From: Idiomarina sp.
GTDB taxonomy: Bacteria; Pseudomonadota; Gammaproteobacteria; Enterobacterales; Alteromonadaceae
Length of the DNA stretch: 64,000 bases
Assembly (NCBI GenBank): GCA_022565355.1
Contig: JAIUMU010000002.1
Location: forward strand, 124,001-188,000
Direction: 5' to 3'
A program made the position numbers and the translations under genes. The notes under the pieces are model-generated. The model did no database searches. It was not told where the DNA came from and was given only the letters and a program-made list of their open reading frames with translations. Below, in pieces: positions 8,286 to 19,401 of the stretch. Each line of letters begins with the position of its first letter. Positions within the stretch are counted from its first letter, which is position 1.

Positions 8286-9587
8286 CTATAGGTTGTTAGC
8301 AATGTTTTTTTCTTGGTTTACTGCGTTACGCAAGCAAAAATATATTATCAGGTAATATATAAAATATGCAAAAACCATAGAATACGACAGTATTTCAATA
8401 AAACCAATTAGTTCGAGCTCATTAAACTTAGCAATAGAAAAAACCAACAGGACTATAACTAATGCTAATGTATCATAGATCAATTTCCACTCTTGCTTTT
8501 GAAGTGCCGATAGAACCCTACTCATGCTCCCAGCAATTAAAGACGCGCACATCCAAGGGGATATCAAGACTATAATTTGCCCCATATCTCGCCATTCAGA
8601 ACCAAATATAAACTCAGTTAATAGTGGTGCGAAAAGTACAGCTAAGGAAAATATAAATATTGCTGCGAAAACTAAAACAAATGATAGCTTTATAAATAAC
8701 TTAAAACCTTTTTTCATCTCTTTTCTTCGAATAAGCTTCCCAATTTCCATATGAAATATATCACCAATACTCCTGCCTATTTGGTTATTAGGGATTGCGT
8801 ATACTAAACGTGCTAGCCCATATAAGCCTGCGGCCTTCACACCGTATAACGATGCGATTATTGGTACAGGTAAAGCTAAAGATAGCTGATTAAGAATTGC
8901 AGAAGGCATTTCATATTTTGCATATTTTATATATTTTGAAAAAACTAATCGTAATCGACTATAGCTCCATTTAGGTATTGCTTTTATTTTTTTTCTGATC
9001 TTTGTTCTAATTGAAATTAATGCAGACCAAGAGCCTAGGATTTCTGCTATAAAAAGCCCTAACACCCCCGCCCCAAAAATTCCTGCTATAACTCTGGCAA
9101 AAGAGTTTGCCGCTGATCTCGAGATTGTTGCTAGTGATATAGTGGGAACAAGCTGTAATCTTAGGGCCCATGACCTATACATCATGAATAGCCCAAAACC
9201 CAATAAAGAAAACAACGCTATAATCGGAGTCCATTTCGGTAGCTCCTCGAATCCTAATAAGCTAAACTCGATTAATATATGCAATACAATCATTCCAACA
9301 AAAGCCATAAAGAATGTGAGGGCTGAACCGAGTCTAAATACGTGGTATGCCTCGAGCTCATTTTGACATATTAACAGTGCGCCTTCGTAACGCCATGTTA
9401 AAGTTGTATTCCAAAAGTTAAAGAATGCTAAAAATATTGAAATAATACCGATCATTTCGGGACTGTATAGCCTAGTGACTATCGGTAGTGATAGCGCAGT
9501 TATGAGTTGTGCTGAAGCTGTCCCGGATATAAGGATTACAAAGCTTCGAATCAGCCCCCTTTTTTTTACCTGTATTCTTAACGGCAT
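8286..9587 (-). CDS. wzx: Wzx-type polysaccharide flippase
   Basis: 433 aa polytopic protein of the MATE/MOP flippase superfamily. The amphipathic start RGLIRSFVILISGTASAQLITALSLPIVTRLYSPEMIG is the standard PST/Wzx signature (TGTAxAQ followed by LY.PE..G). About twelve membrane segments follow, and KSGLYGLARLVYA-type helices recur in the middle (AGLYGLARLVYAIPNNQIG). It moves undecaprenyl-linked repeat units across the inner membrane. It is followed by wzy and preceded, 29 nt upstream, by the wbpE-like gene. The family call is firm; substrate specificity is not readable. Confidence 0.88.
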   Translation of the reverse strand: MPLRIQVKKRGLIRSFVILISGTASAQLITALSLPIVTRLYSPEMIGIISIFLAFFNFWNTTLTWRYEGALLICQNELEAYHVFRLGSALTFFMAFVGMIVLHILIEFSLLGFEELPKWTPIIALFSLLGFGLFMMYRSWALRLQLVPTISLATISRSAANSFARVIAGIFGAGVLGLFIAEILGSWSALISIRTKIRKKIKAIPKWSYSRLRLVFSKYIKYAKYEMPSAILNQLSLALPVPIIASLYGVKAAGLYGLARLVYAIPNNQIGRSIGDIFHMEIGKLIRRKEMKKGFKLFIKLSFVLVFAAIFIFSLAVLFAPLLTEFIFGSEWRDMGQIIVLISPWMCASLIAGSMSRVLSALQKQEWKLIYDTLALVIVLLVFSIAKFNELELIGFIEILSYSMVFAYFIYYLIIYFCLRNAVNQEKNIANNL

Positions 9588-9616
9588 AATAGCTCGATTA
9601 ATAGAAAATCATTTGC

Positions 9617-10702
9617 TCAGATATTCGCAAGCAGCGTATTACAGATGAATTTTAGATCTTTTGATTCCAAATAGGGATGCATCGGTAAGCTTAATACTCT
9701 TTCGGCAATAAGGTCACCACATTGCAAGTTGTCGTTATCATCTCGAACTGCAGGCTGTTTATTAAGCGGAACGGGATAATGTATGGCTGTGGGAATCCCC
9801 TTCTGCTTCAACTTAGCCTGAACTTTGTCCCGGTCCTCTAATTTAATTGTATACTGGGCCCAAGAGCTTACGTTGTATTTTTCAATAAACGGTTTTACTA
9901 AAATCCCAATATCGTTTAGTAAATCATTATAATTCGCAGCAATCTGATTACGTGAGCTTACTTCCTCGTCCAATATCTCTAATTTTGGCAATAAAATTGC
10001 TGCCTGAATCGAATCAAGCCGACTATTTACTCCAACGCGGATATGGTGATAACGTTTGTCTTGACCATGTCTCGCTATTTGCCTCATTATCAACGCTAAC
10101 TCTTCATTATTAGTAAATATGGCTCCCCCATCTCCATAACAACCTAAAGGCTTACTAGGAAAGAAACTTGTACACGCAATGGTAGTTAAATTACACGACT
10201 TCTTACCTTTATAAGTGGCGCCAAAACTCTGTGCCGCATCTTCAATAACAGGAATATTGTATTTACTCGCGATAGCATTGATCGCGTCAATATCCGCACA
10301 CTGACCATATAAGCTCACTGGAATTATGGCTTTCGTGCGTTGCGTAATAGCGGCTTCGAGCTTTGTTGGATCTAAATTGTAAGTTTTTGGATTTATATCT
10401 ACATAAATAGGTTTTGCACCCAATAAAGCAACTGTTTCAGCCGTCGCGATGTAGGTAAACCCAGGGGTAATAACTTCATCTCCTGGCCCAACACCTAACG
10501 CCATTTGGGCAATTTGAAGCGCATCAGTACCATTTGCTACTGCAATGCAGTACTTTGCTCCAGTGTAAGCCGCTAGCTTTTCTTCAAGTTCAGTAACTTC
10601 AGGACCTAAAATATATTGCCCGTGAGCGAGCACTCGTTGGATACCTGCATCAATTTTTTCTTTAATACGGGTTTGCTGTGCTGCTAAATCAATGAATTCC
10701 AT
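9617..10702 (-). CDS. wbpE: WbpE-like UDP-2-acetamido-3-oxo-glucuronate aminotransferase
   Basis: 361 aa, full length for the DegT/DnrJ family. Motifs: MEFIDLAAQQ start, AVANGTDALQIA, PGDEVITPGFTYIATAE, VSLYGQCADID, VIEDAAQSFGA and the PLP lysine K184 in SFFPSKPLGCYGDGGA. WbpE uses glutamate to aminate C3 of the 3-keto sugar made by WbpB. The gene is contiguous (0 nt) with the wbpD-like gene and follows wbpA and wbpB homologues, which supports the assignment over other DegT enzymes. The product is UDP-2-acetamido-3-amino-2,3-dideoxy-D-glucuronate. It acts in the cytoplasm. Confidence 0.9.
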   Translation of the reverse strand: MEFIDLAAQQTRIKEKIDAGIQRVLAHGQYILGPEVTELEEKLAAYTGAKYCIAVANGTDALQIAQMALGVGPGDEVITPGFTYIATAETVALLGAKPIYVDINPKTYNLDPTKLEAAITQRTKAIIPVSLYGQCADIDAINAIASKYNIPVIEDAAQSFGATYKGKKSCNLTTIACTSFFPSKPLGCYGDGGAIFTNNEELALIMRQIARHGQDKRYHHIRVGVNSRLDSIQAAILLPKLEILDEEVSSRNQIAANYNDLLNDIGILVKPFIEKYNVSSWAQYTIKLEDRDKVQAKLKQKGIPTAIHYPVPLNKQPAVRDDNDNLQCGDLIAERVLSLPMHPYLESKDLKFICNTLLANI

Positions 10703-11299
10703 TTATGAATCATCTCTTTCTGATAGAGTGCGAATAATTCTATTTTTTTCTAGGGTGTAAAGGTCGCCCGTATGCTTACAAACCGCTATACCTTCTCCGG
10801 TTACTGGCAAGTCAAGTTGCTCTCCATACTCGCTCATCCATCCAATCTGCTTAGCGGGTACACCAACAACAAGAGCAAAGTCAGGAACATTCTTATTTAC
10901 CACTGCACCAGCGCCGACAAAGGAAAACTCACCGATAATTACACCACAAACGATAGTGCAATTTGCACCAAGGCTCGCACCACGCTTTACTCTCGTATCT
11001 AGGTACTGGTCTTTTCGCTCGATAAGTGAACGTGGATTATATACATTCGTAAAAACCATACTGGGCCCGCAAAACACACCTTCTTCAAGATATACGTTAT
11101 CGTATACTGAAACGTTATTTTGAATTTTGCATTTATCACCAATTTCTACTTGGTTTCCAACAAACACATTCTGGCCTAGAGAAACACCCTTTCCTATCTT
11201 GGCACCACCACACACATGAACAAAGTGCCAGACACGGCTTCCCTCACCAATTTGTGCGCCTTCGTCAACTATCGCAGATTCATGCTTGTAGTATTTCAT
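10703..11299 (-). CDS. wbpD: WbpD-like UDP-sugar 3-N-acetyltransferase
   Basis: 198 aa left-handed beta-helix protein. Hexapeptide repeats run from about residue 10 to 135 ([70 protein letters not shown]). Catalytic-type histidine is in VWHFVHV, and the acetyl-CoA end loop is [17 protein letters not shown]. The family acetylates the C3 amine of UDP-GlcNAc(3NH2)A to give UDP-GlcNAc(3NAc)A. Position between wbpB and wbpE homologues, with no gaps, fixes the pathway. Confidence 0.9.
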   Translation of the reverse strand: MKYYKHESAIVDEGAQIGEGSRVWHFVHVCGGAKIGKGVSLGQNVFVGNQVEIGDKCKIQNNVSVYDNVYLEEGVFCGPSMVFTNVYNPRSLIERKDQYLDTRVKRGASLGANCTIVCGVIIGEFSFVGAGAVVNKNVPDFALVVGVPAKQIGWMSEYGEQLDLPVTGEGIAVCKHTGDLYTLEKNRIIRTLSERDDS

Positions 11300-11301
11300 A
11301 T

Positions 11302-13556
<2,255 letters not shown>

Positions 13557-13579
13557 AAATATCCATTTTTATAAAAGTT

Positions 13580-15910
13580 CTAATTGTTACTACTCTCATA
13601 CCCATAAGAATAATATCCATAGCTACCATAACCATAAGAGCTGCGGGCTGTTTTCTCAATGCCGTTCAGAATTACGCCTTTAATCTCAATTCCAGCTTTA
13701 TCGAAGCGCTCAATGGTGAATTCCACTTCTTTTACTTGGTTCTTCATAAAGCGAGCCACAATCAAGTTTGTACCAGCATAGCGGCCTACAATTGCAGGGT
13801 CTGTTACTGCTAGTATTGGTGGCGTATCAATAAGTATCATATCGTAGTTGTCGTTGGCCCAATCGAGTAGCTCACCAAAGCTTTTCTGCATTAAAAGTTC
13901 TGAAGGGTTCGGCGGCACCGTGCCACGGCAAAGGAAATCGAGCCCTTCTATGCCGGTTTGCGCTATAGCTTTACTGCGTTCGCAGCGCCCTGCCAATATA
14001 TTGGAAAGGCCCTGCTCGTTCGGTAGGTTAAAGGTGGTGTGCATATAGCCGCGGCGTAAATCCGCATCAATTAGTAGTACCTTCATGCCGGCTTGTGCCA
14101 ACACTACCGCTAAGTTGGAGGTTACAAAGGTTTTGCCTACTTCTGGGCTAGGGCCTGAAATCATTACCACTTTGTTGGTGGCCTCTAACATGGCGAAGTG
14201 CAAGCTAGTGCGCAATGAACGCAGCGCCTCTACCGCATTATCTTCGGGGTTATCGCGGGCCAGTAGCAAAGTATTAAATTTCTGTTTCTGCGCATGTTTT
14301 GCTTGATGCCATTTTCCGCGCCCACGCTTAATGGCCATTTTCATTTTCTCTTCAACTTTTAACTGTTGCTCAGAAAGTGGCACCGAGGCATATACCGATA
14401 TGCCTACATCTTCCAATTCTTTCGGGGTTTCTATACCCCTGCGAACAAAGCCTAGGAAAAAGGCAATACCCACACCCACCATGCCGCCCAAAATAATTGA
14501 GAGTGCCAGAATAAGCGCTTTTCTTGGTGCTACCGCACCAGGTGAAACGCTGGAATCATCAATAATGCGCACATTACCCACGGTGCCGGCGCGCAAGATA
14601 TTCATTTCTTGGTTGCGGTTCAGTAACTGTAAATAAACTTGCTGGCTTACTTCTACATCGCGAGTTAGGCGCAGAATTTGTTGCTGCGCTTCTGGTAACT
14701 CGCCAATTTCTCCGCGTAATAGCTCGCGTTCGGTTTGCAGTTGCTCGCGCTGCTGGTTTAGTGCACGGTAATTCGGGTGGTTAGTGGTGTATAAGCGCGA
14801 GAGTTCAATTTCCCGAATACTCAGCTCATTTAAGCGTTGGTCTATTTCCACCATTTGCTGCAGCACGCGCTGGGTATCAAACTGAATATCTACCGATTCA
14901 TTTTGTAATCGATAGGCATTTAACTCGTTTTCTGCCGCTTGCAATTCTTGCTGAATACGCGGCAATTGCGCTTCAATGAATTCCTGGCTACGTTCTATTT
15001 CTGCCGCGTTGCGGCGTATATTCTGTAGCAAATACTCGTTGGCAACCGCATTCAGTGCCCCTTGAATTTGTTGCCGATTACTGCCGGTAATGCGCAGATC
15101 CAGAATACCGGTTTGTCGGCCGCGCTCGCTAACACTTAACGATCTGCGTAGGGAATCAATCGCCCGTAGTTTTGTGGTTTGGCTTACAAAAAACTCCGTA
15201 TCTGGGCGCGCATGCAGCTCGCTAACCCGCATAATTACCCGGCCAAATGGGGTTTCAGTATCTATATTGGCGCCACTTACGCCTTCAAGTACGAGTTCGT
15301 TTTCAAGCCATAAGGAGAATGCAGCTGCGCTCCCAGTTTCAGTACCAATGCGATCACCCGCAACTAGCGTAAGTTCTTGCCCAATTAAGCTTTGCGGTAA
15401 GCGCAGCTCACCAAACTGTAGGCGTTCACCACCCCAAGCATTAGCAGTAAATAAGTTAGCACTATTCGGCTCGCTACCGCGATAACGCCGGGCTATCCAC
15501 TCGCCAATAATGGGGAAGTAATTAGGCTGTACACTAATATCTAAGCGTTGCTGTTCTACTACGGTGCCGAGCACCATGCGCGAACGTAGAATCTCAATTT
15601 CGGTAGCCGCGGTAGAACCCTGCTCAAACATATCGCCCAATTCGCCTAGCCCCGGGAAGCCGCTACTTTTCGATTCTATTTGTACCAATGCATCAGCTTG
15701 GTATATTGGCGTGCTCAGCGTGCCGTAGGCTAAACCTAAAATGGCTGCCGCAGCAGTACAGCCCATTATCCACCATTTGTAATCGAACAAAGTGGCGAAT
15801 AAGCGGCTTAAATCAATTTCATCATTGTTGGTACTTGCGCTGTTGGCACTGCCGCTATGCGCTTTTGATGAATTGGCAACCTGCCCTGTTAACTGCGTTT
15901 TATCTACCAT
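13580..15910 (-). CDS. wzc: Wzc-type polysaccharide co-polymerase and tyrosine autokinase
   Basis: 776 aa. Residues about 20-200: Wzz domain with a first membrane segment (WWIMGCTAAAAILGLAYG). The middle is a long periplasmic coiled coil (about 290-430, QEFIEAQLPRIQQELQAAENEL). A second membrane segment follows (ALILALSIILGGMVGVGIAFFLG, about 465-490). The cytoplasmic BY-kinase has Walker A SGPSPEVGKTFVTSN, Walker A' VLLIDADLRRGYMH and Walker B MILIDTPPIL. The tail is the tyrosine cluster, seven Tyr in the last 20 residues. It controls chain length and export through cycles of autophosphorylation reversed by Wzb. It lies 25 nt downstream of wzb and 23 nt upstream of wbpA. Confidence 0.95.
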   Translation of the reverse strand: MVDKTQLTGQVANSSKAHSGSANSASTNNDEIDLSRLFATLFDYKWWIMGCTAAAAILGLAYGTLSTPIYQADALVQIESKSSGFPGLGELGDMFEQGSTAATEIEILRSRMVLGTVVEQQRLDISVQPNYFPIIGEWIARRYRGSEPNSANLFTANAWGGERLQFGELRLPQSLIGQELTLVAGDRIGTETGSAAAFSLWLENELVLEGVSGANIDTETPFGRVIMRVSELHARPDTEFFVSQTTKLRAIDSLRRSLSVSERGRQTGILDLRITGSNRQQIQGALNAVANEYLLQNIRRNAAEIERSQEFIEAQLPRIQQELQAAENELNAYRLQNESVDIQFDTQRVLQQMVEIDQRLNELSIREIELSRLYTTNHPNYRALNQQREQLQTERELLRGEIGELPEAQQQILRLTRDVEVSQQVYLQLLNRNQEMNILRAGTVGNVRIIDDSSVSPGAVAPRKALILALSIILGGMVGVGIAFFLGFVRRGIETPKELEDVGISVYASVPLSEQQLKVEEKMKMAIKRGRGKWHQAKHAQKQKFNTLLLARDNPEDNAVEALRSLRTSLHFAMLEATNKVVMISGPSPEVGKTFVTSNLAVVLAQAGMKVLLIDADLRRGYMHTTFNLPNEQGLSNILAGRCERSKAIAQTGIEGLDFLCRGTVPPNPSELLMQKSFGELLDWANDNYDMILIDTPPILAVTDPAIVGRYAGTNLIVARFMKNQVKEVEFTIERFDKAGIEIKGVILNGIEKTARSSYGYGSYGYYSYGYESSNN

Positions 15911-15935
15911 TTATCTCTTCCGGCTATGCTACTAA

Positions 15936-16406
15936 TTATTTAAGTTTATTTGCCCACAACATACTGTTGCGCTCAATCAATTTATAGATTTGCTCGAATA
16001 CCTCATCGCTTTTGCGATACGGATCGGGAATATCTTTGTTCCCTTCCCGTTGGGTATCCCATTGCCCCAGCAGCATGGTTTTTGCCAGGGCTTCTGGAAA
16101 GCGCTTGGCGATATCATCGCGGTGGCGCTGTTCCATTACTAAAATTAAATCGTGGTTGCGGCCCAGCTCGCCCGTAAATTGCTGGGCAGTATGCTCTGGG
16201 CACATTAGCCCATGCTTTTCCGCAGTAGCGCGAGCATGGCTATCCATAGCATCGCCTACCTTCTCGCCATTTTCGTTAGTAGATACCATGGCATACAGCC
16301 CCGCCGAGTTAATCTGCTTATGCGGCAGTTCTCGTTGCAATAGAAACTGGGCGGTAGGTGAGCGGCATATATTGCCTACACACACTACGAGTATTTTATC
16401 GAACAT
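15936..16406 (-). CDS. wzb: Wzb-type low-molecular-weight protein tyrosine phosphatase
   Basis: 156 aa. The CX5R(S) P-loop is at C9-R15 (VCVGNICRSPT), and the general-acid aspartate is in DIPDPYRKSDEVF near residue 130. The family removes phosphate from the tyrosine cluster of Wzc, which permits reassembly of the export complex. Gene order wza-wzb-wzc is the textbook one. A short inverted repeat lies in the 66-nt gap between wza and this gene. No strong Shine-Dalgarno is seen before the ATG. Confidence 0.95.
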   Translation of the reverse strand: MFDKILVVCVGNICRSPTAQFLLQRELPHKQINSAGLYAMVSTNENGEKVGDAMDSHARATAEKHGLMCPEHTAQQFTGELGRNHDLILVMEQRHRDDIAKRFPEALAKTMLLGQWDTQREGNKDIPDPYRKSDEVFEQIYKLIERNSMLWANKLK

Positions 16407-16434
16407 GGCGGTTTGCTTTACTCAAGTTAGTTTT

Positions 16435-16456
16435 GAACGAACAGTTTTGTTCGTTC
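16435..16456 (-). other. Intercistronic hairpin between wza and wzb
   Basis: Perfect 8-bp stem GAACGAAC / GTTCGTTC with loop AGTTTT. It is followed on the wza side by a twice-repeated AACTAAGAA(C/T)GAAC stretch. It could be an RNA processing or partial termination point between wza and wzb. There is no long U run, so a full terminator is unlikely. Confidence 0.4.
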
Positions 16457-16472
16457 TTAGTTAAGTTCATTC

Positions 16473-17591
16473 TTAGTTCAGTTCGTTACTAGTACGCGAA
16501 ACCTGATACAAGCCGGTTACCGTAGGCATAATCAAGCTAATTACACGGTTCCAACGAGCCACTGGCGCTGCGGTTACAAACACAATATCGCGTGATTGTA
16601 ATTCAAACTGATCGGCCAGAATATATGAAGTGGCCTGTTTTACATTTAGCTGATACACATCCACGATGTAATCGGCACCTTCTGGCGCCTGGCGGAATAC
16701 GAAAATACCACTGGCATCGGCACGTTGCTCGGCTACCCCACCCGCTTCGGCAAGTGCTTCGGCCAGTGTCATCCGGGAGCGATTTACGGGTATTGAACTA
16801 GCACGGTTTACTTCACCAAGTACAAATACTTTATTTACATCGTTGCGCTCTACATGCACTACATCACCGTGCTGCAACAAGGTGTTTTGCGTGGTATCGC
16901 CCCGGGTATATAAATCTTGCAACGAATAGCGCTGTTCAGTGCCATTGCGGCTAAGTACCACGTTGCGCCAATCGGCCATTTCGGTAATGCCACCCGATTT
17001 ATTAATCGCATCTAGCAGTGTCATGGGTACATTGGTTACCGGCTGAGTGCCCGGCTGTTTTACTTCACCGGTTACATACACGCGCTTGCTGCGAAATGCC
17101 GCTACGGTTACATCTACTTGCGGATCTTCAATGTAGTTACTGAGGCGTTCGGTAATCAGCTTTTGAATTTCGGTTACTTGCAGGCCATCTACTTGCACCC
17201 GGCCAATATAAGGGTAAAAAATGGTGCCATCGTTATGCACCCAGTTGCCGGCTTCAGCAGCACTGCGCTGAGCGCCTGCTGGAATGGTGAGTTCTGGGTG
17301 GTTCCATACGGTAATAGTAAGCACATCGCCACGGCCTACGCGGTAATCGTATTCCGCCTGCTCGCGTTCTAGCTCGGCATTAAACGCTGGGGCTTGCCGT
17401 GGGCTGCGTAAATCAGCAATTAGGTTGGGCGTGATATTATGAAACTGCACTTGGCCAGCTAACTCATCGCTGGCTTTATCACGATCCATGTGGCTGCCGG
17501 GGGCAAACACACAGCCGCTTAATGCCGCCATTAAGGTAAGCGTGCTAATAAGCTTAAATAAACGAGCTGGCATTTCATTAACATGTAACAT
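16473..17591 (-). CDS. wza: Wza-type outer-membrane polysaccharide export lipoprotein
   Basis: 372 aa from ATG at 17589-17591 with AGGAA seven bases upstream. Type II signal peptide with lipobox ALSGC, lipidated Cys27. The Poly_export (PES) domain begins YDYRVGRGDVLTITVWNHPEL. SLBB domains follow, with RVYVTGEVKQPGTQPV and KVFVLGEVNRASSIPV. A C-terminal amphipathic stretch, WNRVISLIMPTVTGLYQVSRT, matches the alpha-helical outer-membrane pore of Wza. It exports the polymer across the outer membrane together with Wzc. Size and domain order are normal for the family. Confidence 0.95.
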   Translation of the reverse strand: MLHVNEMPARLFKLISTLTLMAALSGCVFAPGSHMDRDKASDELAGQVQFHNITPNLIADLRSPRQAPAFNAELEREQAEYDYRVGRGDVLTITVWNHPELTIPAGAQRSAAEAGNWVHNDGTIFYPYIGRVQVDGLQVTEIQKLITERLSNYIEDPQVDVTVAAFRSKRVYVTGEVKQPGTQPVTNVPMTLLDAINKSGGITEMADWRNVVLSRNGTEQRYSLQDLYTRGDTTQNTLLQHGDVVHVERNDVNKVFVLGEVNRASSIPVNRSRMTLAEALAEAGGVAEQRADASGIFVFRQAPEGADYIVDVYQLNVKQATSYILADQFELQSRDIVFVTAAPVARWNRVISLIMPTVTGLYQVSRTSNELN

Positions 17592-17632
17592 GGAATAGTT
17601 CCTGCTTTAACTTTGGCGATTTTTAACGAATT

Positions 17633-17875
17633 TTAGCGAAGTTTTATTGCGGCAATATGTGCCTTTATCCAACCATCTTCAGAATCAATTTCAACAACTT
17701 TGCCACTCAACCCACGAATAACCGCATGTGTTGCGGTTGGCACGCGGCTTATTTCTCGTTGAGCAGCCAACACCACACTTTGTGGTGAATGTGATTTTGG
17801 TGCAGCAAATGTAATAACAACTTCATTACCTTGGTATATCTCAATCTTGTACCGTATATGTGTTGTATCGCTCAT
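17633..17875 (-). CDS. Small conserved-looking orphan, first gene after the ops leader
   Basis: 80 aa, no recognised family. Predicted soluble: no signal peptide or membrane segment. It looks like an alpha/beta fold with YKIEIYQGNEVVITFAAP at the start and GLSGKVVEIDSEDGWIKAHIAAIKL at the end. It lies 62 nt downstream of the ops element and 41 nt upstream of wza in the same direction, so it would be the first translated product of the operon. It could be a real small protein or a leader ORF. It has no strong Shine-Dalgarno. Confidence 0.55.
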   Translation of the reverse strand: MSDTTHIRYKIEIYQGNEVVITFAAPKSHSPQSVVLAAQREISRVPTATHAVIRGLSGKVVEIDSEDGWIKAHIAAIKLR

Positions 17876-17937
17876 TGTATCTGTGCCCCATCCTTGAAAC
17901 TTCTGGTGCTCGGGCGTAAACCGAGCTCATTTACTGG

Positions 17938-17949
17938 CACGCTACCGCC
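17938..17949 (-). promoter_or_regulatory. ops element (RfaH recruitment site) in a JUMPstart-like leader
   Basis: The reverse strand reads GGCGGTAGCGTG, a perfect 12/12 match to the E. coli ops sequence. The bases before it (GTAACCTAAG) partly resemble the JUMPstart context GTTAAGCCAGG. It sits about 90 nt after the ugd stop and 63 nt before the 80-aa orphan, on the strand of the wza operon. In E. coli, RNA polymerase pauses at ops, RfaH binds the exposed non-template hairpin, and long polysaccharide operons escape Rho. An rfaH homologue is at 27090-27587. A promoter between ugd and this site is expected, but I could not identify its hexamers with confidence. Confidence 0.88.
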
Positions 17950-18038
17950 CTTAGGTTACGGGCCCTACATCCCAGTATTGTGGTTTTGTTTTTATCTGGC
18001 TTCTATTGCTTGCAGCGGCTAGCTCAACATTTTCCCTG

Positions 18039-19205
18039 TTAATCGCTATTGAACAAATCGCGGGTATACACTTTTTCGGCTACATCACTAAGTTCGGCCG
18101 CAAAGCGATTAGAAATAATCACATCACTTATTTGCTTAAACTCTTGCATATCGCGCATTACGCGGCTGTTATAAAAGCTTTCTTCTTGCAGAGCAGGTTC
18201 ATACACCACTACTTCAATGCCTTTGGCCTTAATGCGTTTCATTACGCCCTGTATTGCTGAAGCGCGGAAGTTATCCGAGCCAGTTTTCATTACTAGCCGA
18301 TACACCCCCACTACTTTGGGGTTTTTAGCGATAATCGCATCGGCAATGAAATCTTTACGAGTGCGGTTCGCATCTACAATAGCTCGCACCATATTTTGCG
18401 GTACTTCATCGTAGTTTGCCAACAGCTGCTTGGTATCTTTTGGCAAGCAATAGCCGCCATAACCAAAGCTCGGGTTATTGTAATGGCTGCCGATACGTGG
18501 ATCGAGGCACACCCCTTCAATAATTTCTTTGCTATTTAAACCATGCACTTCGGCATAGGTATCCAATTCATTAAAATACGCAACCCGCATCGCCAAATAC
18601 GTGTTAGCAAACAATTTAATGGCTTCGGCTTCGGTGCTGCTGGTGAAGAGCGTTTCTACATCTGGTTTAATGGCAGCTTGTTGCAATAACTTGGCAAATA
18701 CTTCGGCGCGCTCGCTTTGTTCACCTACAATAATACGGCTTGGATAAAGATTATCGTGCAGCGCTAGGCCTTCACGCAGGAATTCTGGCGAAAAAATGAT
18801 GTTATCTGTGTTGAATTTTTCTTTCAGCGCCTTGGTGTAACCCACTGGAATGGTGGATTTAATGATCATTACCGCATTAGGGTTGATTGCCAGCACATCG
18901 GCAATTACTGCCTCTACCGAACTGGTATTAAAGTAATTGGTTTTGGCATCATAATCTGTGGGCGTTGCGATAATTACGTAGGTTGCGCCGCTATATGCCT
19001 CGGCTTTATCAAGCGTGGCATTGAAATAAAGGGGCTTGCTCGCCAAGAAATGTTCGATATCTTTATCAACAATGGGCGATTTTTTTTGGTTGAGCATATT
19101 CACGCGCTCGGGGATGATATCGAGAGCATGAACTTCATTGTGTTGGGCAAGGAGAATGGCATTCGAAAGGCCTACATAGCCTGTCCCTGCTACTGCGATC
19201 TTCAT
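18039..19205 (-). CDS. ugd: UDP-glucose 6-dehydrogenase
   Basis: 388 aa from ATG at 19203-19205 (AAGGA upstream); the frame extends 13 codons further without a good start. [21 protein letters not shown] is the NAD-binding fold. Then [51 protein letters not shown] and the catalytic cysteine in [14 protein letters not shown]. This is the short single-chain Ugd class typical of Enterobacteria-like capsule loci. It oxidises UDP-glucose to UDP-glucuronate. It lies upstream of the ops leader, so it is probably expressed partly apart from the operon, from the divergent region shared with pgi. Confidence 0.95.
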   Translation of the reverse strand: MKIAVAGTGYVGLSNAILLAQHNEVHALDIIPERVNMLNQKKSPIVDKDIEHFLASKPLYFNATLDKAEAYSGATYVIIATPTDYDAKTNYFNTSSVEAVIADVLAINPNAVMIIKSTIPVGYTKALKEKFNTDNIIFSPEFLREGLALHDNLYPSRIIVGEQSERAEVFAKLLQQAAIKPDVETLFTSSTEAEAIKLFANTYLAMRVAYFNELDTYAEVHGLNSKEIIEGVCLDPRIGSHYNNPSFGYGGYCLPKDTKQLLANYDEVPQNMVRAIVDANRTRKDFIADAIIAKNPKVVGVYRLVMKTGSDNFRASAIQGVMKRIKAKGIEVVVYEPALQEESFYNSRVMRDMQEFKQISDVIISNRFAAELSDVAEKVYTRDLFNSD

Positions 19206-19345
19206 ACTTAATTCCTTGGAGCGCCGTTTATAGTGTGCCTGCATCTATTTGTGTTGCAATGCGTGGATAGTTTTTATTGTTTTTTATTATTGTATTGGCC
19301 ACTACACAAATTGAGCCGCAGATTGTAACCCATTCAGGTGCGATT

Positions 19346-19354
19346 TGTTATACT
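19346..19354 (+). promoter_or_regulatory. Candidate extended -10 promoter for pgi
   Basis: TGTTATACT matches the extended -10 form TGnTATAAT in all but one hexamer base and lies 47 nt upstream of the pgi ATG. No well-placed -35 hexamer is seen, as is usual for extended -10 promoters. The surrounding 157-nt ugd-pgi gap is AT-rich. Confidence 0.5.
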
Positions 19355-19401
19355 TATGTGTTAAATTTATGCAAATGTTTTATCAAAGGAATTGAATTTT
19401 T

